From Lachnoclostridium sp. UBA1308 (GTDB lineage: Bacteria; Bacillota; Clostridia; Lachnospirales; Lachnospiraceae): DNA of 9,889 bases. The DNA lies in contig DBTU01000037.1 of NCBI GenBank assembly GCA_002307215.1, positions 10,108-19,996 on the forward strand, written 5' to 3'. The notes below the pieces were generated by a model. The model did no database searches and had not been told where the DNA came from. It was given only the letters and a program-made list of their open reading frames with translations. A program made the translations under genes and the position numbers. How positions within the stretch are numbered: position 1 is the first letter of the stretch; every line of letters starts with the position of its first letter. Shown in pieces: positions 1 through 6,183 of this stretch.

Positions 1-407
1 ATAGGACAGAGCCTAAGTACCGACGAATGCAAATACTCCAATATGGAAATCATTTTTTTCCAGATCCAGATACATCTCATTGTAGGCTTAACTGTAACTG
101 ACAGTCAAATAGATTAACCTAGTCCATGTACCTGTTTTTTAGAATTATATTATTGATAATTCAATATGTACTTCATATCGTATCGAGATAAGTTATAATT
201 AAAGGTATAAATAATCATTCAGTATTTTTCCCGAGAAATATTATCTATGTAGTTCAATAAACACCATGAGTATTCCACATTGTATATAATATTTTTTCTA
301 ACCCTATAATAATCTTTTGTAATTATTTTATGACCTATTTTATGAGAGATGAAATTTTATCTGCATACTGATATCTATTCAATAGTTTGTATTTCCCTTT
401 TCCTCAG
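1..407. other. AT-rich non-coding stretch, no supported gene
   Basis: No gene is supported here. A plus-strand frame is open from the window edge to a TAA at 115-117 (38 codons), but it resembles no protein I know and has no visible start, so it may or may not be the tail of a gene outside the window. Small structures are present: a 10-bp direct repeat TATTTTATGA at 324-333 and 336-345 (12-bp period), and an imperfect AT-rich palindrome at 347-362. The stretch lies downstream of the superoxide dismutase-like gene, but I see no convincing G+C-rich terminator in it. Confidence 0.6.
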
Positions 408-1007
408 TTAAGTATTTATATGATCCATGAATTGCATCCGGCTTCCGATAATTGACCATTTGATATTCTTCATAAAGTTATTAATGTAGTCAACTTTCTT
501 ATCCGCATATTGTAGAAAATATGCATGCTCATACATATCAAGTATTAGTATCGGTGCTGAATAGGCAATGTTGCCGAGATCATGGGCATCTAAACTGATA
601 TTACGCAGGCGCTCACTTCTTTGGTCAAAGGAAAGAACAGCCCAGCCTCTGCTTGCTTTTGCAGTGGCAATGAAATCATCCGACCAATTCTTATAGTTTC
701 CAAAATACATTTCTATCCTACTTTTAATATTTTGATTTGGTTCTTCTTCCTTGCCTCCGATATTTTCAAAGTATAGCTCATGTAATATTACCCCATCCAA
801 GGCAAAGGTTTCTCCGCGCTTGCATTCCCTATAATAGCTAAACGTGGTGTTGGATTGTTCTCTCTGCGGATTTCCCCACATAAGCTCTTTATCAACCTTA
901 TTGATATTATTGACATAGCCTTCATAAAGACGTATATGTGCCTCAAACTGTTCCTGATTAATAACAGTAATCTCCCTTGTATAATTGAATTGCATTTTTT
1001 CTATCAT
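408..1007 (-). CDS. Fe/Mn-family superoxide dismutase-like protein
   Basis: 199 residues, close to the usual size of the iron/manganese superoxide dismutase family, whose members convert superoxide to hydrogen peroxide and oxygen in the cytoplasm. The C-terminal signature is clear: Asp157-Met-Tyr-Glu-His161 followed by AYFLQYADKK and a final NFMKNIKW, matching the family DxWEHAYYLxY...FxxxxNW block. His76 in LHELYF and His24 in HIRLYEGYVNNIN complete a plausible four-ligand metal site. GWAVLSFD at 121-128 matches the GWAWLV strand. His142, in DAH, sits near where canonical enzymes carry a Gln or Asn-rich segment. His24 is one residue closer to the conserved YVNN than in E. coli SodB. The ATG is preceded by AAAGGAGG (1015-1022) with 7-nt spacing. 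It appears to be a single gene, divergent from the acetyltransferase at 1154. Family assignment is firm; enzymatic activity and metal are inferred. Confidence 0.87.
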   Translation of the reverse strand: MIEKMQFNYTREITVINQEQFEAHIRLYEGYVNNINKVDKELMWGNPQREQSNTTFSYYRECKRGETFALDGVILHELYFENIGGKEEEPNQNIKSRIEMYFGNYKNWSDDFIATAKASRGWAVLSFDQRSERLRNISLDAHDLGNIAYSAPILILDMYEHAYFLQYADKKVDYINNFMKNIKWSIIGSRMQFMDHINT

Positions 1008-1153
1008 AGCCAGTCCTCCTTTGTATTAATTTATGCGGATAAACAATACATATGAATCGGATTTTTATTATTTGTTGACTGACTCTTTTAAGTATTAACT
1101 GTCTATGTTATTATTGTCATAAAATCATTAGCGCATAGCAGATGGAGGGTTAA

Positions 1154-1606
1154 TTGAAAATAGTACATTCAGAATCAATCGATTTAGAACTGATTCTTAA
1201 GCTTCAATACCTTGCTTATCAAAGTGAAGCACAGATTTATCAGGATTATTCCATTCCGCCTCTTTTGCAGACCTTGGAAGAGGTTAAGATGGAATTTAAT
1301 AAGGGTATTATATTGAAGGCCGTAGATGATAACAATACAATTATCGGTTCCGTTAGGGGCTATGTTGAGAATGGAACCTTATTCATCGGTAAATTGATTG
1401 TCCACCCCGAATATCAGGGAAAGGGCATTGGCAGGCAACTACTGCAGTCAATTGAACAGGAATATTCTGACCTAAGATATGAATTATTTACGGGAAGTTT
1501 AAGTAAAAAGAACCTTAGATTATATGAGTATATGGGATATATAAGATTTCTCGAAAAACAGGTGTCTCCGGATCTGACTTTTATCTATCTAGAGAAAAAC
1601 AAATAA
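1154..1606 (+). CDS. GNAT family N-acetyltransferase
   Basis: 150 residues, a typical single-domain GNAT protein that would transfer an acetyl group from acetyl-CoA to an amine. The acetyl-CoA pyrophosphate-binding loop is visible at 88-93 (Gln-Gly-Lys-Gly-Ile-Gly), following strand LIVHPEY, with helix RQLLQSIEQEY after it. The C-terminal LYEYMGYIRF (123-132) is the usual motif B helix and strand. The start is a TTG: an in-frame TAA stands immediately upstream (1151-1153), and GGAGGG at 1144-1149 lies only 4 nt before the TTG, a rather short spacing. The next in-frame ATG (Met47) would delete the first strands. The gene is convergent with another GNAT gene, with 12 bp between their stops. The substrate cannot be read from sequence; the family includes protein, antibiotic and small-amine acetyltransferases. 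Confidence 0.85.
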   Translation: MKIVHSESIDLELILKLQYLAYQSEAQIYQDYSIPPLLQTLEEVKMEFNKGIILKAVDDNNTIIGSVRGYVENGTLFIGKLIVHPEYQGKGIGRQLLQSIEQEYSDLRYELFTGSLSKKNLRLYEYMGYIRFLEKQVSPDLTFIYLEKNK

Positions 1607-1618
1607 AAATTCTGTGTT

Positions 1619-2044
1619 TCATCTGATGGGCCTTTGTTTGCGTATTTCTAGGATATCCGCTATCCGCTTACTTGGTTCAAAACCGAATTTACGATAAAAA
1701 GTATGTGCATCTTTTGTGATCAACTGCCACTGGTATACGTCCTGTAGTTCTTCACATTCAAGAATAGATTGAATTAGTCTTTGTCCGATACCCTGGTGTC
1801 TATAATCTTCATCTATATAGACATCGAGAATATAGGCGAACCTTGTTTTATCAGAAATTACTCTTGCATATCCAATCTGCTTCTGATCCATGGTAAATAC
1901 GCCAATAACCAGAGCAGAGTTTTCTGCTCCTTTTATTACTTCTGCTATCTTGATATCCGGGCACCAAAAGGATTTAGACAGCATTTCTGTAACAACTGAA
2001 AAATCCATATTATGAAAACCCTGTCGGATCGTAATATCCTCCAC
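1619..2044 (-). CDS. GNAT family N-acetyltransferase
   Basis: 141 residues. The acetyl-CoA loop is at about 83-88 (Arg-His-Gln-Gly-Ile-Gly), preceded by the strand YILDVYIDEDY and followed by QRLIQSIL. The C-terminal HTFYRKFGFEPS is motif B. The N-terminal half, with SFWCPDIKIAEVIKGAENSALVIGVF, resembles a widespread group of small bacterial GNAT proteins of unknown substrate. The start is a GTG at 2042-2044 with AGGAGGA at 2051-2057, spacing 6 nt, so the start is well supported. It follows fhs on the same strand by 111 bp, but a strong stem-loop lies between them. I see no convincing promoter of its own, so it could be expressed by read-through past that hairpin. It shares little with the neighbouring GNAT at 1154 beyond the fold, so a recent duplication is unlikely. 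Confidence 0.87.
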   Translation of the reverse strand: MEDITIRQGFHNMDFSVVTEMLSKSFWCPDIKIAEVIKGAENSALVIGVFTMDQKQIGYARVISDKTRFAYILDVYIDEDYRHQGIGQRLIQSILECEELQDVYQWQLITKDAHTFYRKFGFEPSKRIADILEIRKQRPIR

Positions 2045-2096
2045 CTTGACTCCTCCTAAAAACAGTAAATATGTCTATAATCACTAATATTATGAA

Positions 2097-2147
2097 TGAG
2101 GCTACCGTATTATCTTTCTATTAAGAAAATTTCATGCGGCAGCCTCA
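2097..2147 (-). terminator. Long-loop hairpin after fhs
   Basis: Arms 2097-2107 and 2137-2147 pair over 11 bp when read on the minus strand (TGAGGCTGCCG with CGGTAGCCTCA, one G·U pair). The loop is 29 nt and contains a smaller stem TTTCT/AGAAA. It starts 8 nt after the fhs stop codon. No clear U-run follows, so it may act as a 3' stabilising or processing structure, or as a weak terminator, rather than a classical intrinsic terminator. Confidence 0.6.
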
Positions 2148-2155
2148 ATGTATTT

Positions 2156-3826
2156 TTAGAACAATCCTGTAATCATGCCTTCTTCATCCACGTCAATACC
2201 TTCTGCCGCGGGTACTTTCGGAAGTCCCGGCATCGTCATTACAGTTCCTGTTATTGCTACTACGAAGCCTGCACCTGCCGAAACATATACTTCGCGGATA
2301 TTTATTGTGAAGCCGGTCGGCCTGCCAAGCTTGGTTGCATCATCGGAAAGTGAATATTGATTTTTAGCCATACACACTGGAAACTCTTTATAACCCAGCG
2401 CTTCTATCGTTTTTATCGCACCCTCTGCAGCAGGATCATAGTTAACGCCCTCTGCTCCGTAGATTTCCTTGGCAATCGTTTCGATTTTCTCCTTAATGGA
2501 TAATTCGAGTTCATATAAGGGTTTAAAATGGCTTTCTTTTGTCTGCATGGTCGTCAGAACCTTATTTGCAAGATCAAGACCTCCGGCTCCGCCCTTCTCC
2601 CACACCTCGCATAAGGAAAATTCGCAGCCGCGCTTCTCACAGAATTCTTTTACATATTTTAGTTCAGCATCGGTATCCGTTACGAAACGATTTAGACTTA
2701 CCACAACCGGAACACCAAATTTTTGAAGGTTTTCTATATGCTTTTCAAGGTTAACGATACCACTTGATAATGCTATAATATTTTCACCGGACAATTCAGA
2801 CTTTGGTACCCCACCATTATATTTTAAAGCCCTTACCGTTGCCACGAGTACCACTGTATCCGGTTTTAATCCTGCCATACGACATTTGATATCCAAGAAT
2901 TTCTCTGCACCAAGATCAGCTCCGAAGCCTGCTTCTGTTACCACAACATCTGCAAGCTTAAGAGCTGTTTTTGTTGCCCTTACACTGTTGCAGCCATGAG
3001 CAATATTTGCAAAGGGACCGCCGTGAATGATTGCAGGTGTATTTTCCAGTGTCTGAATCAAATTGGGCTTTAAAGCGTCCTTTAGAAGGGCAGCCATAGC
3101 TCCTACCGCATTCAGCTGCTTCGGGGTTACCGGTTTGCCCGCTTCAGTATAAGCTACAACGATACGGGCAAGCCTTTCTTTGAGATCCTTCATGTCATCC
3201 GCCAGACACAGTACGGCCATGATCTCAGATGCCACTGTTATGATAAAATGATCTTCCCTTACAACTCCATCAGCTTTACGTCCAAGACCCACGACAATGT
3301 TTCTTAATACTCTGTCATTCATATCTACACAACGCTTCCATACAATCTGATTCGTATCTATGCCTAGTGCATTACCTTGTTGTATATGGTTGTCGAGCAT
3401 GGCCGCCAGCAGATTATTGGCTGAAGTAATAGCATGAAAATCTCCGGTAAAATGAAGATTTAGATCCTCCATCGGTACGACCTGGGCATAACCTCCTCCT
3501 GCTGCTCCTCCTTTAACTCCAAAACAGGGTCCGAGGGAGGGCTCTCGTAGCGCAATAACTGATTTTACCTTCATAAGTCCAAATGCCTGTCCAAGACCAA
3601 CCGTTGTTGTAGTCTTACCTTCACCCGCCGGTGTTGGATTAATTGCTGTAACCAATACCAGTTTGCCGTCCGGGTTGTTTTTCACCTTGTTCCAAAGCTC
3701 ATCCGATAGCTTTGCCTTGTATTTTCCATAAAATTCAAGATCGTCCTCCGAAATACTCAGCCTGTCAGCTACATCCCTAATATGCAATAATTTTGCTTCC
3801 TGTGCTATTTGAATGTCAGATTTCAT
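2156..3826 (-). CDS. fhs: Formate–tetrahydrofolate ligase
   Basis: 556 residues, the normal full length for formyltetrahydrofolate synthetase. This cytoplasmic enzyme makes 10-formyltetrahydrofolate from formate, ATP and tetrahydrofolate, feeding purine synthesis and, in acetogens, the methyl branch of the Wood–Ljungdahl pathway. The P-loop is TPAGEGKT at 65-72. The first family signature is VKGGAAGGGY at about 104-113, after REPSLGPCFG. The second is VATVRALKYNGG at 328-339. The C-terminus carries the conserved TGTVMTMPGLPKVPAAEGID. No truncation or missing motif was seen. The ATG has GGGAG at 3833-3837 with about 6-nt spacing. No other folate genes are adjacent, so the window does not tell whether it works in acetogenesis or general one-carbon supply. 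Its structured leader suggests regulation after transcription starts. Confidence 0.98.
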   Translation of the reverse strand: MKSDIQIAQEAKLLHIRDVADRLSISEDDLEFYGKYKAKLSDELWNKVKNNPDGKLVLVTAINPTPAGEGKTTTTVGLGQAFGLMKVKSVIALREPSLGPCFGVKGGAAGGGYAQVVPMEDLNLHFTGDFHAITSANNLLAAMLDNHIQQGNALGIDTNQIVWKRCVDMNDRVLRNIVVGLGRKADGVVREDHFIITVASEIMAVLCLADDMKDLKERLARIVVAYTEAGKPVTPKQLNAVGAMAALLKDALKPNLIQTLENTPAIIHGGPFANIAHGCNSVRATKTALKLADVVVTEAGFGADLGAEKFLDIKCRMAGLKPDTVVLVATVRALKYNGGVPKSELSGENIIALSSGIVNLEKHIENLQKFGVPVVVSLNRFVTDTDAELKYVKEFCEKRGCEFSLCEVWEKGGAGGLDLANKVLTTMQTKESHFKPLYELELSIKEKIETIAKEIYGAEGVNYDPAAEGAIKTIEALGYKEFPVCMAKNQYSLSDDATKLGRPTGFTINIREVYVSAGAGFVVAITGTVMTMPGLPKVPAAEGIDVDEEGMITGLF

Positions 3827-3840
3827 TTTCAGCTCCCATC

Positions 3841-3892
3841 TGCGACTTTAGGTCGCATACCAATCAAGGGGTTGAATATTATTAATTCAACC
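3841..3892 (-). promoter_or_regulatory. Two-hairpin 5' leader of fhs
   Basis: On the minus strand the mRNA leader carries two perfect hairpins. The first has arms GGTTGAAT/ATTCAACC (3870-3892, 8 bp, 7-nt loop). The second has arms TGCGAC/GTCGCA (3841-3857, 6 bp, 5-nt loop). The second ends 3 nt before GGGAG, the fhs ribosome site, and 14 nt before the ATG. They are joined by CCTTGATTGGTA. The position fits control of translation of a folate-pathway gene, but neither conserved cores of the THF riboswitch nor of the ZTP riboswitch were recognised, so the ligand, if any, is unknown. Confidence 0.4.
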
Positions 3893-3959
3893 ATATACCT
3901 GCCTCTCAAGTATTATGCTATCTTTTTGTTATTTGTGGAATTATTATTGATTTAAATTG

Positions 3960-3989
3960 ATTATACAGGAATTTTACTAAATATTTCAA
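3960..3989 (-). promoter_or_regulatory. Sigma-A type promoter of fhs
   Basis: TTGAAA (-35, 3984-3989) and a perfect TATAAT (-10, 3960-3965) separated by 18 bp, read on the minus strand. Transcription would begin near 3953 and give a leader of about 125 nt before fhs, containing the two hairpins at 3841-3892. Confidence 0.65.
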
Positions 3990-4179
3990 GCAAAAAAAAC
4001 TATTTAGGAAATACTTATCATTGATTGTCAATAACCCTTGATTTATGAATTGATTTGAGTATATACTGTCAATTAATAAGATTTTATTTTATTTTTTATT
4101 ATTTTATCATATCACAGGAAATTTGTTAATAAGAAATCGATTATAGATGTAGACGATTCCTATTCTTAATTATATTGTT

Positions 4180-4216
4180 CGTGACTATTCAGTCACTGCG
4201 GGTATTGAATAGTTAC
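4180..4216 (+). promoter_or_regulatory. Overlapping inverted repeats in HAD gene leader
   Basis: Two mutually exclusive foldings share one arm. The short one is GTGACT/AGTCAC (4181-4196, 6 bp, 4-nt loop). The long one is GTGACTATTCA/TGAATAGTTAC (4181-4191 with 4206-4216, 11 bp with one G·U, 14-nt loop). It lies 36 nt before the HAD ATG. It could be an RNA switch, a DNA operator, or a copy of a dispersed repeat; parts of it recur at 9782-9813. Confidence 0.35.
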
Positions 4217-4252
4217 TATTATTCTACTTTTTACATAGGAAAGGTTGTTATC

Positions 4253-4897
4253 ATGAAATATAATACCATAATTTTCGATCTCGATGGTACCTTGCTAAAT
4301 ACACTGGATGATCTGCGGGACAGTTTAAATAGTATCCTTATCATGAAGGGCTACGAACCCAGAAGCTTTGAGGATGTAAAGCGTTTTATTGGAAATGGTA
4401 CGTATAATCTGCTTCGTCTTTCCCTTCCGGTAAGCTGCAACGAGGAAGAGGTAACGAATATACATAATTTATTTAGGGAGCACTACAGTCATAATATGCA
4501 AAATAAAACCAGACCCTATTGTGGAATTATGGAGCTTCTTCTTGATTTGAATCGATACAATTATAAATTAGCTATTGTTTCTAATAAATTTGATTCTGCT
4601 GTTAAGGAATTGGCCAGTATTTATTTTGGAAACCTTATTAAAGTAGCAATCGGTGAGTCAAGCAAAATTAAAAGAAAACCGTCTCCGGACAGCATTTTTA
4701 CCGCTGTCAGTGAACTTGGTTCAGAACTAAGCCGTTCCATACTGATTGGGGATTCTGAAACGGATGTCCGAACCGCAAAAAACGCAGGCATCCCTTGTAT
4801 CGGAGTCACATGGGGGTTTCGCAGCCGTGAGGTACTTCGTACAGAAGGAGCCGATTACTTAATCGATACGCCAAGAGAATTATTAACTTTGATATAG
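4253..4897 (+). CDS. HAD-superfamily phosphatase, phosphoglycolate phosphatase-like
   Basis: 214 residues from the chosen ATG. It is a HAD hydrolase of subfamily IA, the group that includes phosphoglycolate phosphatase, the pyrophosphatase PpaX and beta-phosphoglucomutase. All four catalytic motifs are present: motif I FDLDGT with nucleophile Asp9 and Asp11; motif II Ser110-Asn111 in IVSNK; motif III Lys142 in KRKPSP; motif IV GDSETD with Asp167 and Asp171 for magnesium. A helical cap lies at about residues 15-85. The start is ATG 4253, with GGAAAGG at 4238-4244 and 8-nt spacing. An upstream in-frame TTG at 4175 would add 26 residues before motif I, which is not normal for the family, and it would run through the inverted repeats. 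The gene is divergent from fhs and convergent with the ATP-grasp gene. The substrate is unknown; phosphoglycolate is the best guess. Confidence 0.92.
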   Translation: MKYNTIIFDLDGTLLNTLDDLRDSLNSILIMKGYEPRSFEDVKRFIGNGTYNLLRLSLPVSCNEEEVTNIHNLFREHYSHNMQNKTRPYCGIMELLLDLNRYNYKLAIVSNKFDSAVKELASIYFGNLIKVAIGESSKIKRKPSPDSIFTAVSELGSELSRSILIGDSETDVRTAKNAGIPCIGVTWGFRSREVLRTEGADYLIDTPRELLTLI

Positions 4898-4996
4898 GAT
4901 AGCAAGTATTACCAAGGAAGTTATAAAGTCCGTCAAATAGATTATCCTTGAAGATATTTAACAATCTCTTTTGATTTCCTAGGGATGCTTAATAAT

Positions 4997-5941
4997 TTAA
5001 TTTGATTTCCCCTGAATGCATCCAACTATAAATTGTAAATATCTCTCAACTATATTAACATCGGTACACTGATATAACATTCTTGCACCGACCACATCTT
5101 CTATTTCATTAAAAATCAGCTCTCTATTATCGTCGATTATAAAATCTATTCCGACCAACCCAAAATCAAATTGCTTAAGAATTATTTCAACAATCGATCT
5201 TTCTTCTATTGAAAGCTGATATAAGGATACCGTACCTCCAAGTGAATAGTTTGAACGAAAGCCTTCTTTGGAGGTTCTCAAAACGGCAGCAATAATTTCC
5301 ATTCCGATGACATAAACCCTTAAATCCTGATGTAGGCTACCGATGAATGGCTGTACAACTACATCCGAGCCGTTTAGTCCATTTATAATATTTTGAAGAC
5401 TACTATCATTATCGTTACTATACGTATCTACTTCGGATAGGTCTGTCAGAAACACCTGACTTCCACCATGTCCATCAACAGCCTTAATCACTGTTCCCTG
5501 TACTGTCTTAGTTACTATTCCTGATGCTGTTTCAGTTACTGTTTCCGGTACAGTCTTGCTCAATACTTCTTCTACTTGTTGATTGCGATAAAAGCTACTG
5601 TCTACCATTTTGATACCGGTTTTGGCAAGATATTGATAAGTCTTAGCCTTATCATTGCATACCTCTGCTACAAAAGAATTATTAAAAACTCTAATACCCA
5701 TAAACTCTAAGTGTTTACTGAGCAGTGGATAGATTGCTCTACATATTGCAAAATCCGGCTTTTTTATCTCCTGGTTCTGATACCGCAGAAACCAAAGATT
5801 GTTTTTTACACCAAATTCTATGTTCTCTACAAGAATAAGCTTGATATTTACATTAAGCTTTTCTCCCTCTTCTTTATAGAACTGAATATACTTTTCGTTA
5901 TATTCGGCGCTTTCCTTATAATAGATCAGCCACGCTTCCAT
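4997..5941 (-). CDS. RimK-like ATP-grasp ligase with internal repeat insertion
   Basis: 314 residues with an ATP-grasp fold. The family joins a carboxylate, activated as acyl phosphate, to an amine or thiol. A pre-ATP-grasp domain (about 1-95) ends in VFNNSFVAEVCNDKAKTYQYL. The nucleotide-binding strand and glycine loop is VIKAVDGHGGSQVF (151-164). QPFI (197-200) and the DLRVYVIG...RTSKEGFRSNYSLGG segment (206-236) match RimK-type ligases. The metal-binding end is FNEIEDVVGARMLYQ, with Glu279-x-Glu281-Asp282 where most relatives have Glu-x-Asn. Residues 129-152 are three 8-residue repeats (KTVPETVT, ETASGIVT, KTVQGTVI). The ATG has only a weak ribosome site (GGTGA, 3-nt spacing), and a 14-codon ORF (start 5971) overlaps the start. 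It is paralogous in layout to the next gene upstream. The substrate is unknown. It is not obviously ribosomal RimK. Confidence 0.85.
   Translation of the reverse strand: MEAWLIYYKESAEYNEKYIQFYKEEGEKLNVNIKLILVENIEFGVKNNLWFLRYQNQEIKKPDFAICRAIYPLLSKHLEFMGIRVFNNSFVAEVCNDKAKTYQYLAKTGIKMVDSSFYRNQQVEEVLSKTVPETVTETASGIVTKTVQGTVIKAVDGHGGSQVFLTDLSEVDTYSNDNDSSLQNIINGLNGSDVVVQPFIGSLHQDLRVYVIGMEIIAAVLRTSKEGFRSNYSLGGTVSLYQLSIEERSIVEIILKQFDFGLVGIDFIIDDNRELIFNEIEDVVGARMLYQCTDVNIVERYLQFIVGCIQGKSN
5486..5557 (-). repeat. 24-bp tandem repeat, 3 copies, inside ATP-grasp gene
   Basis: Three adjacent 24-nt units, read on the minus strand, encode KTVPETVT, ETASGIVT and KTVQGTVI. Each unit follows the pattern [AG]A-[AG] AC[TA] G[TC]A ... 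G[GA]A A[CT]A GT[AG] A[CT]T. The copies differ at several positions, so the expansion is not brand new. The period is a multiple of three, so the frame is kept. The last copy merges with the conserved IKAVDGHGG strand, suggesting that this end of the domain was the source of the duplication. Confidence 0.8.
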
Positions 5942-6025
5942 GTTTCACCGTCTTTCTTGTGTAATAACATGTCTTACTTCGTTAATCTCTTTTATTAATA
6001 ATTCAAATTTCTGTATATATAATTT

Positions 6026-6054
6026 TATATACTTGATTATGATTCGAGTGTAAA
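6026..6054 (-). promoter_or_regulatory. Candidate promoter of the 314-residue ATP-grasp gene
   Basis: Read on the minus strand, TTTACA (6049-6054) and TATATA (6026-6031) are separated by 17 bp. The match is moderate and the region is AT-rich, so a chance match is possible. If real, the two ATP-grasp genes can be transcribed separately, with a leader of about 80 nt for the downstream one. Confidence 0.35.
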
Positions 6055-6062
6055 TATGAAAA

Positions 6063-6149
6063 TCAACTAAAAGCATGGATATCGTTGTATATATATTCAT
6101 GCGGGCAGACCGGCTGACGACGGCTGTCCATATTCGCTTTGAGACTCAT
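6063..6149 (-). CDS. Possible 28-residue peptide between the ATP-grasp genes
   Basis: The frame begins with an ATG at 6147-6149 (MSLKANMDSRRQPVCPHE...) and ends with TGA at 6063-6065, with a single Cys and no signal peptide. AGGTG at 6159-6163, 9 nt before the ATG, is a weak ribosome site. It lies 34 bp after the stop of the upstream ATP-grasp gene, on the same strand, and spans the G+C-rich patch. A peptide gene between two ligases is the layout of some ribosomal-peptide tailoring systems, but no known precursor motif is visible and the length is easily reached by chance. Confidence 0.2.
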   Translation of the reverse strand: MSLKANMDSRRQPVCPHEYIYNDIHAFS

Positions 6150-6183
6150 GTGAAATGGCACCTACTTTTGCGACATTTTCATT

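Larger units (their letters stand above)
3827..4252. other. 426-bp divergent intergenic region
   Basis: This region between fhs and the HAD gene holds the fhs promoter and hairpin leader on the minus strand and the HAD leader element at 4180-4216 on the plus strand. The middle, about 3990-4175, is very AT-rich with T-runs around 4081-4110. I see no ORF or RNA gene in it and no confident plus-strand promoter. Confidence 0.6.
5942..6183. other. 242-bp spacer between the ATP-grasp genes
   Basis: The right half carries a G+C-rich patch (about 6101-6129) with CGGCTG repeated at 6111-6116 and 6121-6126, unlike the AT-rich surroundings. The left half is AT-rich, with a weak hairpin GTATATA/TATATAC (6013-6032). 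The spacer also holds a candidate promoter and a 28-codon ORF, listed separately. Confidence 0.55.

Noticed and set aside
1..117. Open plus-strand frame of 38 codons from the window edge.
   Set aside because: No recognisable protein family, no visible start, and its length is expected by chance.
1154..2044. The two convergent GNAT genes as a recent duplication or a toxin–antitoxin pair.
   Set aside because: Outside the acetyl-CoA motif they share little sequence, they face each other, and neither has a DUF1778-type antitoxin beside it.
3827..3900. THF-I or ZTP (pfl) riboswitch upstream of fhs.
   Set aside because: The conserved cores I know for these classes are absent; only weak similarity of the first bases to the THF class.
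4175..4252. Earlier TTG start for the HAD gene, adding 26 residues.
   Set aside because: The family normally starts a few residues before DxDGT, the ATG at 4253 has a ribosome site, and the extension would run through the inverted repeats.
4913..4950. Shared terminator between the convergent HAD and ATP-grasp genes (CAAGGA/TCCTTG).
   Set aside because: Only a 6-bp stem with a 26-nt loop and no U-run; too weak to call.
5711..5998. 95-codon plus-strand frame opposite the ATP-grasp gene start.
   Set aside because: Antisense to conserved coding sequence, AT-driven composition, no ribosome site or homology.
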